Shown: piece after piece, positions 54,816 through 62,620 of the stretch
Position numbering within the stretch: the first letter of the stretch is position 1
Layout: each line of letters begins with the position of its first letter
Source of the DNA: Clostridia bacterium
GTDB lineage: Bacteria; Bacillota; Clostridia; Oscillospirales; Acutalibacteraceae
Reading direction: 5' to 3'
Length of the DNA: 64,000 bases
Assembly: GCA_017618135.1 (NCBI GenBank)
Contig: JAFZUV010000017.1
Span: forward strand, 1-64,000
Program-made: the position numbers and the translations under genes
Notes under the pieces: model-generated
The model's input: only the letters and a program-made list of their open reading frames with translations
What the model was told of the DNA's origin: nothing
Databases searched by the model: none

Positions 54816-54844
54816 ATAATATGTTTTGTGCCGCCATTTGTCAA
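54816..54844 (-). promoter_or_regulatory. Promoter of acpP
   Basis: Minus-strand TTGACA, 17-base spacer, TATTAT, about 35 bases before the acpP start. Confidence 0.8.
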
Positions 54845-54882
54845 TAGTTTTTTTGCAAAAAAGATTATACCCTAAAAAAATC

Positions 54883-54910
54883 TTGACTTATTGTTTTTTT
54901 AGAGTATAAT
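54883..54910 (+). promoter_or_regulatory. Promoter of the tRNA-Gln gene
   Basis: TTGACT (54883-54888), 16-base spacer, TATAAT (54905-54910), 25 bases before the tRNA. Confidence 0.8.
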
Positions 54911-54934
54911 TATTACTGCGACAATAAAATATAT

Positions 54935-55008
54935 TGGGGAATTGTGTAACGGTAGCACGACAGACTCTGACTCTGTTTGTTGGGGTTCGAATCCCTATTC
55001 CCCAGCCA
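54935..55008 (+). tRNA. tRNA-Gln (anticodon CUG)
   Basis: A full cloverleaf: acceptor stem TGGGGAA/TTCCCCA, discriminator G and encoded CCA; anticodon stem ACAGA/TCTGT with loop CTCTGAC, giving anticodon CTG; T-arm with GGTTCGAATCC. It reads CAG codons. The gene is single, with its own promoter and terminator. Confidence 0.95.
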
Positions 55009-55042
55009 GCAAAAGGCACTTGCAAAAGCAAGTGCCTTTTGC
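55009..55042 (+). terminator. Hairpin after tRNA-Gln
   Basis: Perfect 15-bp arms GCAAAAGGCACTTGC and GCAAGTGCCTTTTGC with an AAAA loop, immediately after the CCA end. The T-stretch is inside the 3' arm. Confidence 0.75.
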
Positions 55043-55046
55043 AATT

Positions 55047-55304
55047 ATATCCGTTCCTATTGGAACGTATGATATACGCCTTCGGCGTATGAAGGAACGG
55101 ATATTATATCATGCTTGCGAAGCAAGTATATCATATCGCTTTTCGCGTCAGCAAAAAATATCGTGTTTGCCGAAGACAAACATATCGCATCGAGCGAAGC
55201 GAGAAATGTGCGATCGCTTTGAAAGAACCGAAAGAGGACTTGCCGCAAGGCTTGTGCGGTTGGTAATAATCGAGGAAAGAGATATATTTTATAAAAGAAA
55301 ATAA
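55047..55304. repeat. Block of nested inverted repeats
   Basis: The block has outer arms ATATCCGTTCC (55047-55057) and GGAACGGATAT (55094-55104), which compete with a local hairpin CGTTCC/GGAACG (55052-55067). Inside are ATACGCC/GGCGTAT (55074-55090), then CTTGC-GAA-GCAAG (55113-55125), GTTTG/CAAAC near 55155-55175, and several GAGCGAAGCGAG-type short palindromes. No protein-like frame fits. It looks like a short repetitive element of the kind scattered in Clostridia genomes. Confidence 0.55.
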
Positions 55305-55307
55305 ATT

Positions 55308-55351
55308 TTCGGCAGATTTTGGAAACAACCCAAGATATGCCGAAGTTTTTT
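55308..55351 (+). terminator. Terminator-like hairpin
   Basis: TTCGGCA (55308-55314) and TGCCGAA (55338-55344) arms followed by GTTTTTTA, at the end of the inverted-repeat block. Confidence 0.6.
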
Positions 55352-55392
55352 ATTGCTAAATTAAGTGAGATGGATTATGTCCGTACGGCTTG

Positions 55393-55620
55393 CTAAAACG
55401 ATACCGTTTCGGGGGCGGCGGTGAAGGACGAGAAGGTGGCGGTTTCGGATACAGAGTTCGTTTCGTTTACTGAAGCAATATACTTTTCAAATAGTTCAAG
55501 TTGTTTAGCGTTGAGTTCGTTTTCGAGTGTTTCCCTGTTTTTTGATACAAGGCGAAGCAGGTTTTTATATTCCGCATTGCCCTCAATGTAGGTTTCGACC
55601 GGGCGGATATTGCCGACCAC
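55393..55620 (-). pseudogene. Fragment of a small hypothetical protein (DUF6809-like)
   Basis: The 75-residue frame has the central helices of a small conserved Clostridia protein (GNIRPVETYIEGNAEYKNLL, then ELNAKQLELFEKYIASVNE). The usual N-terminal start and the C-terminal G-F-x-L-G segment are missing: the frame begins at an in-frame GTG after a stop and ends in an unrelated tail. It is probably a decayed gene. Confidence 0.45.
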
Positions 55621-55792
55621 ACAACTAAAATATCAAGGAGGTCTTAATCGTGAAAAAAAGATGCGGGAGAAATCCTACGGAAACGCAATTTTTTGTTAAG
55701 TTCAAAAAAGCCGGGCACTGTGCTCGATTGTTTCCTTCCCGAAAAGTGATTGGTGTAAATTATTACGATCGACCCTCTTGTGCCGCGCTTTC

Positions 55793-56545
55793 TCAGTTGC
55801 TGTTTAACCCTTTTACAGTCTCGTTTAAAACCTCGCCTATGCTGTCTCTGAAAACGAGGGCGGCTCTGCGGTCGTACTGCGTTTCCTCGCGGTTTATAAG
55901 CACTATATTCTCTCCTGTAAAATATCTTATAAAATCAGCCGCGGGATACACCGCAAGAGATGTTCCGCCTATTATAAGCAGGTCGGCGGACGAAATTGCC
56001 CTTATCGCAGAAGTTATCACCTGTTCATTAAGCGGCTCCTCATAGAGAACGACAGCCGGCTTAATCACACGGTTGCATTTCTCACATAACGGAACCTTTC
56101 CGCACAGCGCCTTTATCTGTTCGTATGTTGCTTCCGTTTTACAGGACGGGCAGAAGTGCTTAAGCACGGTTCCGTGAAGCTCTATTACATTTTTACTTCC
56201 CGCGCGCTGGTGCAGTCCGTCAATATTTTGGGTTACAACCGCCTTAAGCCTTCCCACCTTTTCAAGCTGCGCCAGCGCAAAATGCGCGCGGTTAGGCTCA
56301 ACCGTGTTATTAAGAAAATAATTGTAGTAAAAATCATAGAAAATATCGGGATGCGCCTCAAAAAAGCTTCTGCTGAGTATGGTCTCCGGCGACACTCCGT
56401 ATTGCTTTACAGTTTTATAAAGTCCGTCCTCACTCCGATAGTCTTTAAGACCACTCTCGGTAGAAACGCCGGCGCCGCCGAAAAAAACAATGTTTTTACT
56501 GTCCTTAATCAACTTTGCAAACCTTGAAATTCTATTTTCCTCCAT
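55793..56545 (-). CDS. cobB: NAD-dependent protein deacylase (sirtuin)
   Basis: Sirtuins remove acyl groups from lysines using NAD. The 250 residues show GAGVSTESGLKDYR, QNIDGLHQRAG, the catalytic histidine in ELHGTV, a CPSC...CEKC zinc knuckle and GTSLAVYPAA. The start at 56545 follows aaaggtgac; a longer frame to 56608 has no ribosome site. Promoter on the minus strand: TTGACA (complement of 56632-56637), 17 bases, TATGAT (complement of 56609-56614). Confidence 0.94.
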   Translation of the reverse strand: MEENRISRFAKLIKDSKNIVFFGGAGVSTESGLKDYRSEDGLYKTVKQYGVSPETILSRSFFEAHPDIFYDFYYNYFLNNTVEPNRAHFALAQLEKVGRLKAVVTQNIDGLHQRAGSKNVIELHGTVLKHFCPSCKTEATYEQIKALCGKVPLCEKCNRVIKPAVVLYEEPLNEQVITSAIRAISSADLLIIGGTSLAVYPAADFIRYFTGENIVLINREETQYDRRAALVFRDSIGEVLNETVKGLNSN

Positions 56546-56608
56546 AAAAGTCACCTTTTTACAAACGGTTTGTTTTTTGCTGTTACTTTTCGCTTTCCTC
56601 AAGTACAA

Positions 56609-56637
56609 ATCATATCATTAAAGCGGCGGTATGTCAA
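56609..56637 (-). promoter_or_regulatory. Promoter of the sirtuin gene
   Basis: Minus-strand TTGACA, 17-base spacer, TATGAT. Confidence 0.75.
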
Positions 56638-56680
56638 CCGTGCCGGTCGAGAGGTGGGATTTTAACTTTTGTATGCGTAC

Positions 56681-56709
56681 TTGAAAAAGCGGAGGTGTTG
56701 TGTTATATT
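56681..56709 (+). promoter_or_regulatory. Promoter of the GGDEF-like gene
   Basis: TTGAAA (56681-56686), 17-base spacer, TATATT (56704-56709), 32 bases before the start. Confidence 0.65.
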
Positions 56710-56741
56710 ATATTTCATAGTAGAAAGCAAAGGAGAAATGT

Positions 56742-57896
56742 ATGTATTATTCAAGTTTCGGATTGCTGTCGCTGATTATAACCCTGTTTGTAAATTATAG
56801 CCTTTTAACGCCCGGAACACAGGCAAAGCAATCGCCCTGCGGCAAAAATCACAAACGGTTTCTGTGCGGGGTTTTAGTTTACTATGCGGTTGATATTCTG
56901 TGGGGGATTTTTTATCATATCCGCATAATACCCCTTATGTACGCGGATACCTTGCTTTGTTTTTTGGCGGCGACATTGTCAGTGATACTTTGGACGAAAT
57001 ATGTTGTTGAGTATATTAACAAAAACAGCATTATAAACACCGTTCTTACCTTTGCCGGACGGGGAATACTTGCGTTTGAGATTATAGCCCTTTTTGTAAA
57101 CTTCTTTACTCCGTTTGTATTTGTGTTTGATGTATATAAGTCTTACTATCCCACAGGTGCAAGATACATAATTTTCTCGGCTCAGACGGCGCTTTTCCTT
57201 GCAACCGCCGTTTATTCGCTTATTGCTTCTTTTAAATCAGAGGGTGTGCAAAAGCAAAAAAGGAGAGCTGTTTTTGTAGCCGGCAGTGTGCTGACGATGT
57301 TTATGCTTTTTCAAACGATTTTTCCGTTTCATCCGTACTATTCTATCGGCTGTCTTATCGCAACGGGTATTATATATGCTTCTTCCGCCGGCCAAGGAAG
57401 GGATACAGACATTCAAAAAACATTCAAAATTGAAATGGCACTCGCTGATATTAAAAGCAAAAATGAATATGAGCAGAAGTCAGAAACAATTACCGATAAG
57501 ATAAAAAGCGGCTTTGCCGCCGATTTTGCCATAGCGGTATTTGATTTAAGCGCAGTTAAAAACATAAGTGACTATATGACCGAGTCATACATGATAATAC
57601 ACCGTCATTTTTCAAACAGCACGGTTTACAATAACGGCGATGACGGGCTTGTGATTATTCTTGAAAGCGAAGACTACAACAATATGACGGAGATTTCAAG
57701 GTTGTTTGATAAAGAGATAGAAAAAAATCAGGATAGCGGAAACCCTTTGATTATAGCAAGCGGAATAGCCGAATACCGCTCCGATGAAGACGCTGATTTT
57801 AAATCGGTATATGAGCGTGCAGAACAAAAAATGTATGACCGGAAAAGGTATCTCGAAGAAAACTCGCAGTTTATTGACTTTTGTATAGACGATTAA
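56742..57896 (+). CDS. Membrane protein with a degenerate GGDEF domain
   Basis: The 384 residues form about seven N-terminal helices (to about 220), a MASE-like membrane part, followed by a cytoplasmic domain of GGDEF layout. The active-site position reads VYNNGDDGLVIIL instead of R-x-GGDEF-x-x-x-L, and the metal-binding start is AVFDLSAVKNISDY, where a D-x-D is expected. It is unlikely to make cyclic-di-GMP and may act as a sensor or binding protein. Transcribed alone. Confidence 0.75.
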   Translation: MYYSSFGLLSLIITLFVNYSLLTPGTQAKQSPCGKNHKRFLCGVLVYYAVDILWGIFYHIRIIPLMYADTLLCFLAATLSVILWTKYVVEYINKNSIINTVLTFAGRGILAFEIIALFVNFFTPFVFVFDVYKSYYPTGARYIIFSAQTALFLATAVYSLIASFKSEGVQKQKRRAVFVAGSVLTMFMLFQTIFPFHPYYSIGCLIATGIIYASSAGQGRDTDIQKTFKIEMALADIKSKNEYEQKSETITDKIKSGFAADFAIAVFDLSAVKNISDYMTESYMIIHRHFSNSTVYNNGDDGLVIILESEDYNNMTEISRLFDKEIEKNQDSGNPLIIASGIAEYRSDEDADFKSVYERAEQKMYDRKRYLEENSQFIDFCIDD

Positions 57897-57900
57897 AAGC

Positions 57901-57916
57901 CTTAAGCATGCTTAAG
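57901..57916. repeat. Perfect 16-bp palindrome
   Basis: CTTAAGCATGCTTAAG, just after the GGDEF-like gene and abutting the next hairpin. It may be part of the transcript-end structure or a protein site. Confidence 0.5.
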
Positions 57917-57955
57917 CAAAACACCCCGTCAGGTTTAACTGATGGGGTGTTTTGC
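57916..57955. terminator. Bidirectional terminator before nagB
   Basis: GCAAAACACCCCGTCAG and CTGATGGGGTGTTTTGC arms around a short loop. On both strands a T-rich run is carried by the arms. It separates convergent genes. Confidence 0.8.
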
Positions 57956-57970
57956 TGCTTTTTCAGAATA

Positions 57971-58702
57971 TCAATACTTATATCCTATTTTATCGGCCAG
58001 GTCCTTGTCGAGAATTACTGTGGCGTCTCTGTGCATACGCATAAATGTACAGGGACATTTAGGATCAAGCTTGTCGTTTATAAGAAGCCTGGTCATAGCG
58101 TCGCGCTTGTCGCCGTTTACTATCATTAAAAGCTTTTTAGCTCTCATAATGTTGCCCATACCCATTGTAAAGGCATAGCGCGGAACCTCATCACGCGAAG
58201 CAAAAAATCTGGCGTTTGCGTCAATGGTGGACTCGTCAAGGACCTCTTTGTGAGCGCCGTCATAAAGCACCTCGCCCGGCTCGTTAAAGCCCAAATGACC
58301 GTCAGGTCCTACGCCTAAAACCTGAATTTCAATATCGGTCTTATCGAGAACGGCGTTAAATTCCTTAAGGTTTTCTTCCGCATCGCCCACACCCTTTGCA
58401 ACATAGGTGTTAGCCTTGTCAATGTTAATGTGATTGAAAAGATTATCATCCATAAAGTAGCGATAACTCTGATCATGTGTGGGTTCAAGACCTACATACT
58501 CATCAAGATTTACAGAGTGGATTTTTGAGAAGTCAAGTCCCTCCTCTTTGCACCTGCGTGCAAGCTCCTTATACATACCCACAGGGCTTGACCCGGTTGC
58601 AAGACCTAATGTGCAGGTGGGGTTTTCGCGAACTGTTTTCTCAATAATATCCGCACCGGCTTTGCTTACCTCTTCATAATTTTTGCAAACGATTACTTTC
58701 AT
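57971..58702 (-). CDS. nagB: Glucosamine-6-phosphate deaminase
   Basis: NagB converts glucosamine-6-phosphate to fructose-6-phosphate and ammonia. The 243 residues show GLATGSSPVGMY, NLDEYVG with D67/E68, and GPDGHLGFNEPG with the catalytic H136 and E141. It is the last gene of a three-gene minus-strand run with glmM, so synthesis and breakdown of amino sugars share a transcript. Confidence 0.96.
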   Translation of the reverse strand: MKVIVCKNYEEVSKAGADIIEKTVRENPTCTLGLATGSSPVGMYKELARRCKEEGLDFSKIHSVNLDEYVGLEPTHDQSYRYFMDDNLFNHINIDKANTYVAKGVGDAEENLKEFNAVLDKTDIEIQVLGVGPDGHLGFNEPGEVLYDGAHKEVLDESTIDANARFFASRDEVPRYAFTMGMGNIMRAKKLLMIVNGDKRDAMTRLLINDKLDPKCPCTFMRMHRDATVILDKDLADKIGYKY

Positions 58703-58718
58703 TTTAACTTACCTCTTT

Positions 58719-59381
58719 TTAATACTTTTTAACTATATTGTCCTTGTCCTTATAAATGCTGTCGGGCGGTACAACGCCCCGTACACAGGACAGAGGATAT
58801 ATATTAGTGCGTCTGCCGATAACAACCCCGGGGTTAAGTACGCTGCCGCAGCCTATATCCGCGTAATCGCCGAGCATTGCACCCACTTTTCTGCGGCCGG
58901 TCTCAATCAGCTCACCCTCGTTCTTTATAACTACATTCTTGTTATCCGCCTTAACATTGCTCGTAATACTTCCGGCGCCCATATGAGCATGGAAGCCCAA
59001 AATTGCATCGCCAACATAATTGTAATGCGGCACCTGAACATTGTCAAATATGATAACATTCTTAATCTCTGTCGAATTGCCGACAACGCAGTTATCGCCT
59101 ATAAGCGCACTGCCTCTTATAAACGCACATTGGCGCACCTGCGTATTATGACCGATAATGCAGGGACCGGCAATATAAGCGGTATTGAAAACCGTAGCGT
59201 TTTTAGCTATCCACACATCTTCGGCGGGATGGTCGTATTCGTCCGCCGGCAGGGTTTTTCCGATTTCTGAAATCAAATCGGATATTCCCGCAAGCGCCTC
59301 CCAGGGATATGTGAACTGCTCTAAATACTTCGCAGCCTTAGTATGAGTTAAATCGTAAAGGTCCTTAATTTTTACATCCAT
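58719..59381 (-). CDS. Left-handed beta-helix acyltransferase-like protein
   Basis: The 220-residue protein consists of an N-terminal helical segment and hexapeptide repeats (for example ATVFNTAYIAGPCIIGHNTQV, ALIGDNCVVGNS, VGAMLGDYADIGCGSVLNPGVVIG), giving a trimeric left-handed beta-helix. Its motifs (NYVGDAILGFHAHMGAGSITSN) resemble the C-terminal acetyltransferase part of GlmU. Its place between glmM and nagB suggests a glucosamine-1-phosphate acyltransferase, with no uridylyltransferase domain. It abuts glmM. Confidence 0.82.
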   Translation of the reverse strand: MDVKIKDLYDLTHTKAAKYLEQFTYPWEALAGISDLISEIGKTLPADEYDHPAEDVWIAKNATVFNTAYIAGPCIIGHNTQVRQCAFIRGSALIGDNCVVGNSTEIKNVIIFDNVQVPHYNYVGDAILGFHAHMGAGSITSNVKADNKNVVIKNEGELIETGRRKVGAMLGDYADIGCGSVLNPGVVIGRRTNIYPLSCVRGVVPPDSIYKDKDNIVKKY

Positions 59382-60745
59382 TATTTTTTCACCTCTATTA
59401 AATGTCCGGACTCATCCATAGCTTTAATTATCGCATTTACATGCTCCTCACACTCGCTGTTGCTTCCCGCCTCGCTCATGACGCGCAGCACCGGTTCTGT
59501 GCCGCTCTTGCGGAGAAGAACCCTTCCGTTATCGCCAAGATTTGCTGTCGCCTTATCTACCGCCGCCTGTACTGCCGGATCGTTAATGGTTTTATCCTTA
59601 TCATCAACCTTAACATTTTTAAGCACCTGAGGGTACATCTCGCACTTGGCGGCTAAAACACTGAGCGGCAACTGAGTATCGATAAGCACTCCCATCAGCA
59701 CTACGGCTGTAAGCAGTCCGTCGCCGGTGTGAGCATACTTGCGGAAAATTATATGACCCGACTGCTCACCCCCGATAAGATGATCGTTTGCTTTCATATT
59801 CTCATATACATATCGGTCGCCCACCGCTGTTTTCTCGTAACCGATTCCCTCGCGGTCAAGCGCCTTATAAAGCCCGAAATTTGACATAATCGTCGTAACA
59901 ACCGTGTTAGACGGCAATCGGCCGCGCTCTTTTAAGTATTTAGCGCAGATATACATAATTTTATCGCCGTTGACAAGCTTGCCGTTTTCATCAACCGCGA
60001 GGCAACGGTCGGCGTCACCGTCAAATGCAAAGCCGACATCAAGCTTGTTTTCTTTTACAAAATCCATAAGTCCCTCAGGATGCGTTGAGCCGCAAGCCGC
60101 GTTGATATTGAATCCGTTAGGCTCGGCGTTTATTACATTTACTTTAGCGCCCAGCGCCTCAAACACGCTTCTTCCTATCATCCAGGAGGAACCGTTTGAG
60201 CAATCTATAGCTATCCTGTGCTTTTCAAACGAGCGGGTGGCAATACCGGTAAGAAAACCGATATAACGGTTGCGGCCTGTATAATAGTCAATCGTTTTGC
60301 CTATTTTATAGCCGGTAGCAAAAGGAAGCTCGGGTATTTCCCCGTCTATATACCGCTCTATTTCATCCTGCACAGCGTCGTCCGCTTTTTCGCCCTCATG
60401 GTTCATAAGCTTTATTCCGTTGTCCGAGAAGGGATTGTGTGAGGCGCTTATCATAACGCCGCAGTTAAAACCTTCCGTATAGGTAATATAACTTACGCAA
60501 GGAGTGGTGGTAACATGTAAAAGATATGCGTCCGCACCGGAAGATACAATTCCCGAAGCCAAAGCGTTCTCATACATATAAGATGAGCGGCGCGTATCCT
60601 TGCCGATTACTATTTTTGCGTCGCCGTTTTTGCTGTTTTCTTTATAATACCAGCCAAGATAGCGACCTATTTTGAATGCGTGTTCCGCTGTAAGGTCAAC
60701 GCCTGCCTTGCCGCGAAAGCCGTCAGTACCAAAATATTTTCCCAT
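59381..60745 (-). CDS. glmM: Phosphoglucosamine mutase
   Basis: GlmM interconverts glucosamine-6- and glucosamine-1-phosphate, for UDP-GlcNAc and cell wall. The 454 residues begin MGKYFGTDGFRGKAGVDLT; the phosphoserine is S102 in MISASHNP, the metal loop is AFDGDADRC, and the sugar-binding loop is GGEQSGHIIF. The full four-domain length is present. The upstream region has a promoter between two palindromes. Confidence 0.95.
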   Translation of the reverse strand: MGKYFGTDGFRGKAGVDLTAEHAFKIGRYLGWYYKENSKNGDAKIVIGKDTRRSSYMYENALASGIVSSGADAYLLHVTTTPCVSYITYTEGFNCGVMISASHNPFSDNGIKLMNHEGEKADDAVQDEIERYIDGEIPELPFATGYKIGKTIDYYTGRNRYIGFLTGIATRSFEKHRIAIDCSNGSSWMIGRSVFEALGAKVNVINAEPNGFNINAACGSTHPEGLMDFVKENKLDVGFAFDGDADRCLAVDENGKLVNGDKIMYICAKYLKERGRLPSNTVVTTIMSNFGLYKALDREGIGYEKTAVGDRYVYENMKANDHLIGGEQSGHIIFRKYAHTGDGLLTAVVLMGVLIDTQLPLSVLAAKCEMYPQVLKNVKVDDKDKTINDPAVQAAVDKATANLGDNGRVLLRKSGTEPVLRVMSEAGSNSECEEHVNAIIKAMDESGHLIEVKK

Positions 60746-60789
60746 GCTTTAAATCTCCCTTTCAAAAACCTTTAAATCATAGCACGCAG

Positions 60790-60804
60790 TGTCAATCTTT
60801 GACA
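60790..60804. promoter_or_regulatory. Operator-like palindrome 2, TGTCAA-N3-TTGACA
   Basis: TGTCAATCTTTGACA, 6-bp perfect arms with a three-base centre. It lies about +18 from the predicted transcription start of the glmM operon. Confidence 0.6.
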
Positions 60805-60821
60805 ATAAGCCCACCACAACA

Positions 60822-60850
60822 ATATTACCACACCTGATTTGCCGCGTCAA
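60822..60850 (-). promoter_or_regulatory. Promoter of the glmM operon
   Basis: Minus-strand TTGACG (complement of 60845-60850), 17-base spacer, TAATAT (complement of 60822-60827), between the two palindromes. Confidence 0.65.
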
Positions 60851-60859
60851 CTGTTTTTT

Positions 60860-60878
60860 AATGTCAAAATTTGACATT
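60860..60878. promoter_or_regulatory. Operator-like palindrome 1, TGTCAA-N3-TTGACA
   Basis: AATGTCAAAATTTGACATT, a perfect 19-bp palindrome around one base, containing TGTCAA-AAT-TTGACA. It lies upstream of the -35 box, 72 bases centre to centre from palindrome 2. Confidence 0.65.
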
Positions 60879-60916
60879 CATCAAAAGCGGTTGAGTTTTT
60901 TATCCTGACGGTAAAA

Positions 60917-61819
60917 TTAAAGTATGGCGCAAACAGTCAGCATTTCGCGTGCTTTTAAGTATATTTCGCGCGCTTGTGCTATCGGAAGTGGATTTTTGCC
61001 TCTGCCAAGCTCAACAGTAAAGCCGGGACGGTTAAAGGTCATACAAAACCAATCCTTAAACCCACCGCCTGACGCTATACCCGTAGGCACATCGAGAGCG
61101 TATGAGCCGGTCGCCGCAAGAATTTTTGCCATCTGCCGGTTTCGTTTAAGGCAATAATCCTTATATCCCCAATATATTACTTCGCCCTGTGCGTGAAGAG
61201 CGCATACAAGGCTTAAGTTCTCGTTTTTACAAAGGGAAACCATTGCCGCCGTTTCAGGCTCGCTTTCGGGGCGGTCTCCGCCAAACCGGGTAGGTCCGGG
61301 CACATATATTCCCGCCTCACGCTCGCGCTGCTTTACCCCGGCAAAATCGGCGTTAAAATTATGATTTATATCAACTCCGCGCAGATTTGCGTTCCACCTG
61401 TTAAAATCGCCGCCGCACTGTTTTGTTATCTCGCCGGCCCTTTTCCCCGCCGCCGCGGCACCTAAAATGGATATGTCGCAGCCGTCCGGGTTTACCCGAG
61501 GTACGAATATAACGCCTCTGCTGCTCAGCGCCTTTCTAATATTTATACCGTCTACCGCAGAGTTGTTTTGATAGGCGTACGCCATATCCTCCAAGAGCAT
61601 AAGCGATATGTTGGTTGTTATGTGCTCGCTGCCGTGAAACGCGGCGGCAAAAAGCGCGGAGCTATCACCCCCGGGCAATTTAAGAGCGATAATATTTTTT
61701 CCCGAAACGCTCTTGCCTATTACAGTTTTTTCGAGAAACGGATATTTTTGACACATCAGGGTTATAGCTTCCGTCAAATCCCGGTATGTATATTTTTCAC
61801 TTCTTATAATCCTTGTCAT
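60917..61819 (-). CDS. M14-family zinc carboxypeptidase
   Basis: The 300-residue protein has the M14 layout: zinc ligands H62 and E65 in FHGSEH, H209 in LHAQGE, and catalytic E270 in TVELGRG. The substrate-binding segment is GVDINHNFNADF, with His where many M14 peptidases have Arg; this is a known variant of the family related to gamma-D-glutamyl-diamino acid peptidases, which trim cell-wall peptides. No signal peptide is visible, so the enzyme is probably cytosolic. It is divergent from the Nudix gene. Confidence 0.87.
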   Translation of the reverse strand: MTRIIRSEKYTYRDLTEAITLMCQKYPFLEKTVIGKSVSGKNIIALKLPGGDSSALFAAAFHGSEHITTNISLMLLEDMAYAYQNNSAVDGINIRKALSSRGVIFVPRVNPDGCDISILGAAAAGKRAGEITKQCGGDFNRWNANLRGVDINHNFNADFAGVKQREREAGIYVPGPTRFGGDRPESEPETAAMVSLCKNENLSLVCALHAQGEVIYWGYKDYCLKRNRQMAKILAATGSYALDVPTGIASGGGFKDWFCMTFNRPGFTVELGRGKNPLPIAQAREIYLKAREMLTVCAIL

Positions 61820-61841
61820 TTTTTACACCACCTGTTATAAT
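61813..61841 (+). promoter_or_regulatory. Promoter of the Nudix gene
   Basis: TTGTCA (61813-61818), 17-base spacer, TATAAT (61836-61841). The -35 box overlaps the start of the divergent carboxypeptidase gene. Confidence 0.75.
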
Positions 61842-61875
61842 ACTGTTTAAGTATATTACGGAGGGCACGGTATTT

Positions 61876-62442
61876 ATGAACACTACTGAAAACCAAAAAA
61901 GCTCAAGGTATGTTTACAACGGAGCAATTATAAATCTGCGGCTCGACCGGGCTGTTCTGCCCAACGGGAAAACCGCAAGCAGAGAGGTCGTAGAGCACCC
62001 GGGCGGCGTGGGGGTTTTGCCGATAGATGAAAACGGCGATTGCCTGCTTGTAAGGCAATTTCGCTACCCTTACATGGAAGAAACGCTGGAAATACCGGCA
62101 GGAAAGCGTGATAAGGAGGGTGACAACGACCCTATCGTCTGCGGCAAGCGTGAGCTTAAAGAGGAAACCGGCGCTCAAGCCGGCGATTATATATCGCTCG
62201 GCACTCTTTATCCGTCTCCGGGGTATACAAATGAAGTAATACATATCTATTTGGCTTTAAATCTGACCTTCGGAGAGTCCTCACCCGACGAAGACGAGTT
62301 TATCAATGTTTGTCGGATGCCTATTGACCGGGCGGCTCAAATGGTTATGTCGGGCGATATTCCGGATTCAAAAACACAAATTGCCATACTTAAAGCAAAA
62401 ATGCTTTTGGAAAGCGGAAAAATACCGTTGACAAACCGATAA
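61876..62442 (+). CDS. Nudix hydrolase, ADP-ribose pyrophosphatase-like
   Basis: The 188-residue protein has the layout of bacterial ADP-ribose pyrophosphatases (NudF): VVEHPGGVGVLPIDENG, LVRQFRYPYMEETLEIPAGK, the Nudix box ending RELKEETG (92-99), and YPSPGYTNEVIHIYLA. The first glutamate of the box is displaced by one residue. It would cleave ADP-ribose to AMP and ribose-5-phosphate. The start at 61876 follows acggagggc. Confidence 0.92.
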   Translation: MNTTENQKSSRYVYNGAIINLRLDRAVLPNGKTASREVVEHPGGVGVLPIDENGDCLLVRQFRYPYMEETLEIPAGKRDKEGDNDPIVCGKRELKEETGAQAGDYISLGTLYPSPGYTNEVIHIYLALNLTFGESSPDEDEFINVCRMPIDRAAQMVMSGDIPDSKTQIAILKAKMLLESGKIPLTNR

Positions 62443-62455
62443 TTAGGTATATAAT
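62428..62455 (+). promoter_or_regulatory. Promoter of the folT operon
   Basis: TTGACA (62428-62433), 16-base spacer, TATAAT (62450-62455). It overlaps the end of the Nudix gene and starts the THF riboswitch RNA. Confidence 0.85.
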
Positions 62456-62462
62456 ATAAAAA

Positions 62463-62562
62463 AACAGAGTAGATGCCGTCGCGTAAAGTGCCGTGGGGAC
62501 GGGGAGTTGCCTTGCGGACGAAGCGAAGTGTTCGCGCGGTGGCGGCATTGCATCCCGCTGGC
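62463..62562 (+). promoter_or_regulatory. THF (tetrahydrofolate) riboswitch
   Basis: The aptamer carries the class signature: GAGTAGATGCC with GCGTAAAGTGCC in the first half, and GCGCGGTGGCGGCATTGCATCCCGC in the second, pairing GATGCC with GGCATT and forming the three-way fold. It senses reduced folates and lowers expression of folate uptake genes. It lies directly upstream of folT-folC, as known for this class. Confidence 0.92.
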
Positions 62563-62578
62563 GAATAATAGAAGAATG

Positions 62579-62614
62579 CCTCCTATTATCTGTTGGTAAG
62601 GATGATAGGAGGTT
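62579..62614 (+). promoter_or_regulatory. Expression platform hairpin over the folT ribosome site
   Basis: CCTCCTAT (from 62579) can pair with ATAGGAGG (ending near 62614), which contains the folT ribosome site (ggagg). The riboswitch therefore probably controls translation; the short TTTT that follows would make a weak terminator. Confidence 0.7.
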
Positions 62615-62620
62615 TTAATT

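Noticed and set aside
54935-55008. tRNA-Gln as attachment site of the phage-like cassette
   Set aside because: No second copy of the tRNA end is visible at the other side of the cassette, and acpP lies between.
55650-56045. 131-codon plus-strand frame with a good ribosome site (aaggaggt) and GTG start
   Set aside because: Two thirds of it is antisense to the sirtuin gene, and the N-terminal part matches nothing known; perhaps the remnant of a lost gene start.
58683-59270. 195-codon plus-strand frame
   Set aside because: It is antisense to the beta-helix acyltransferase gene, whose hexapeptide repeats are clear.
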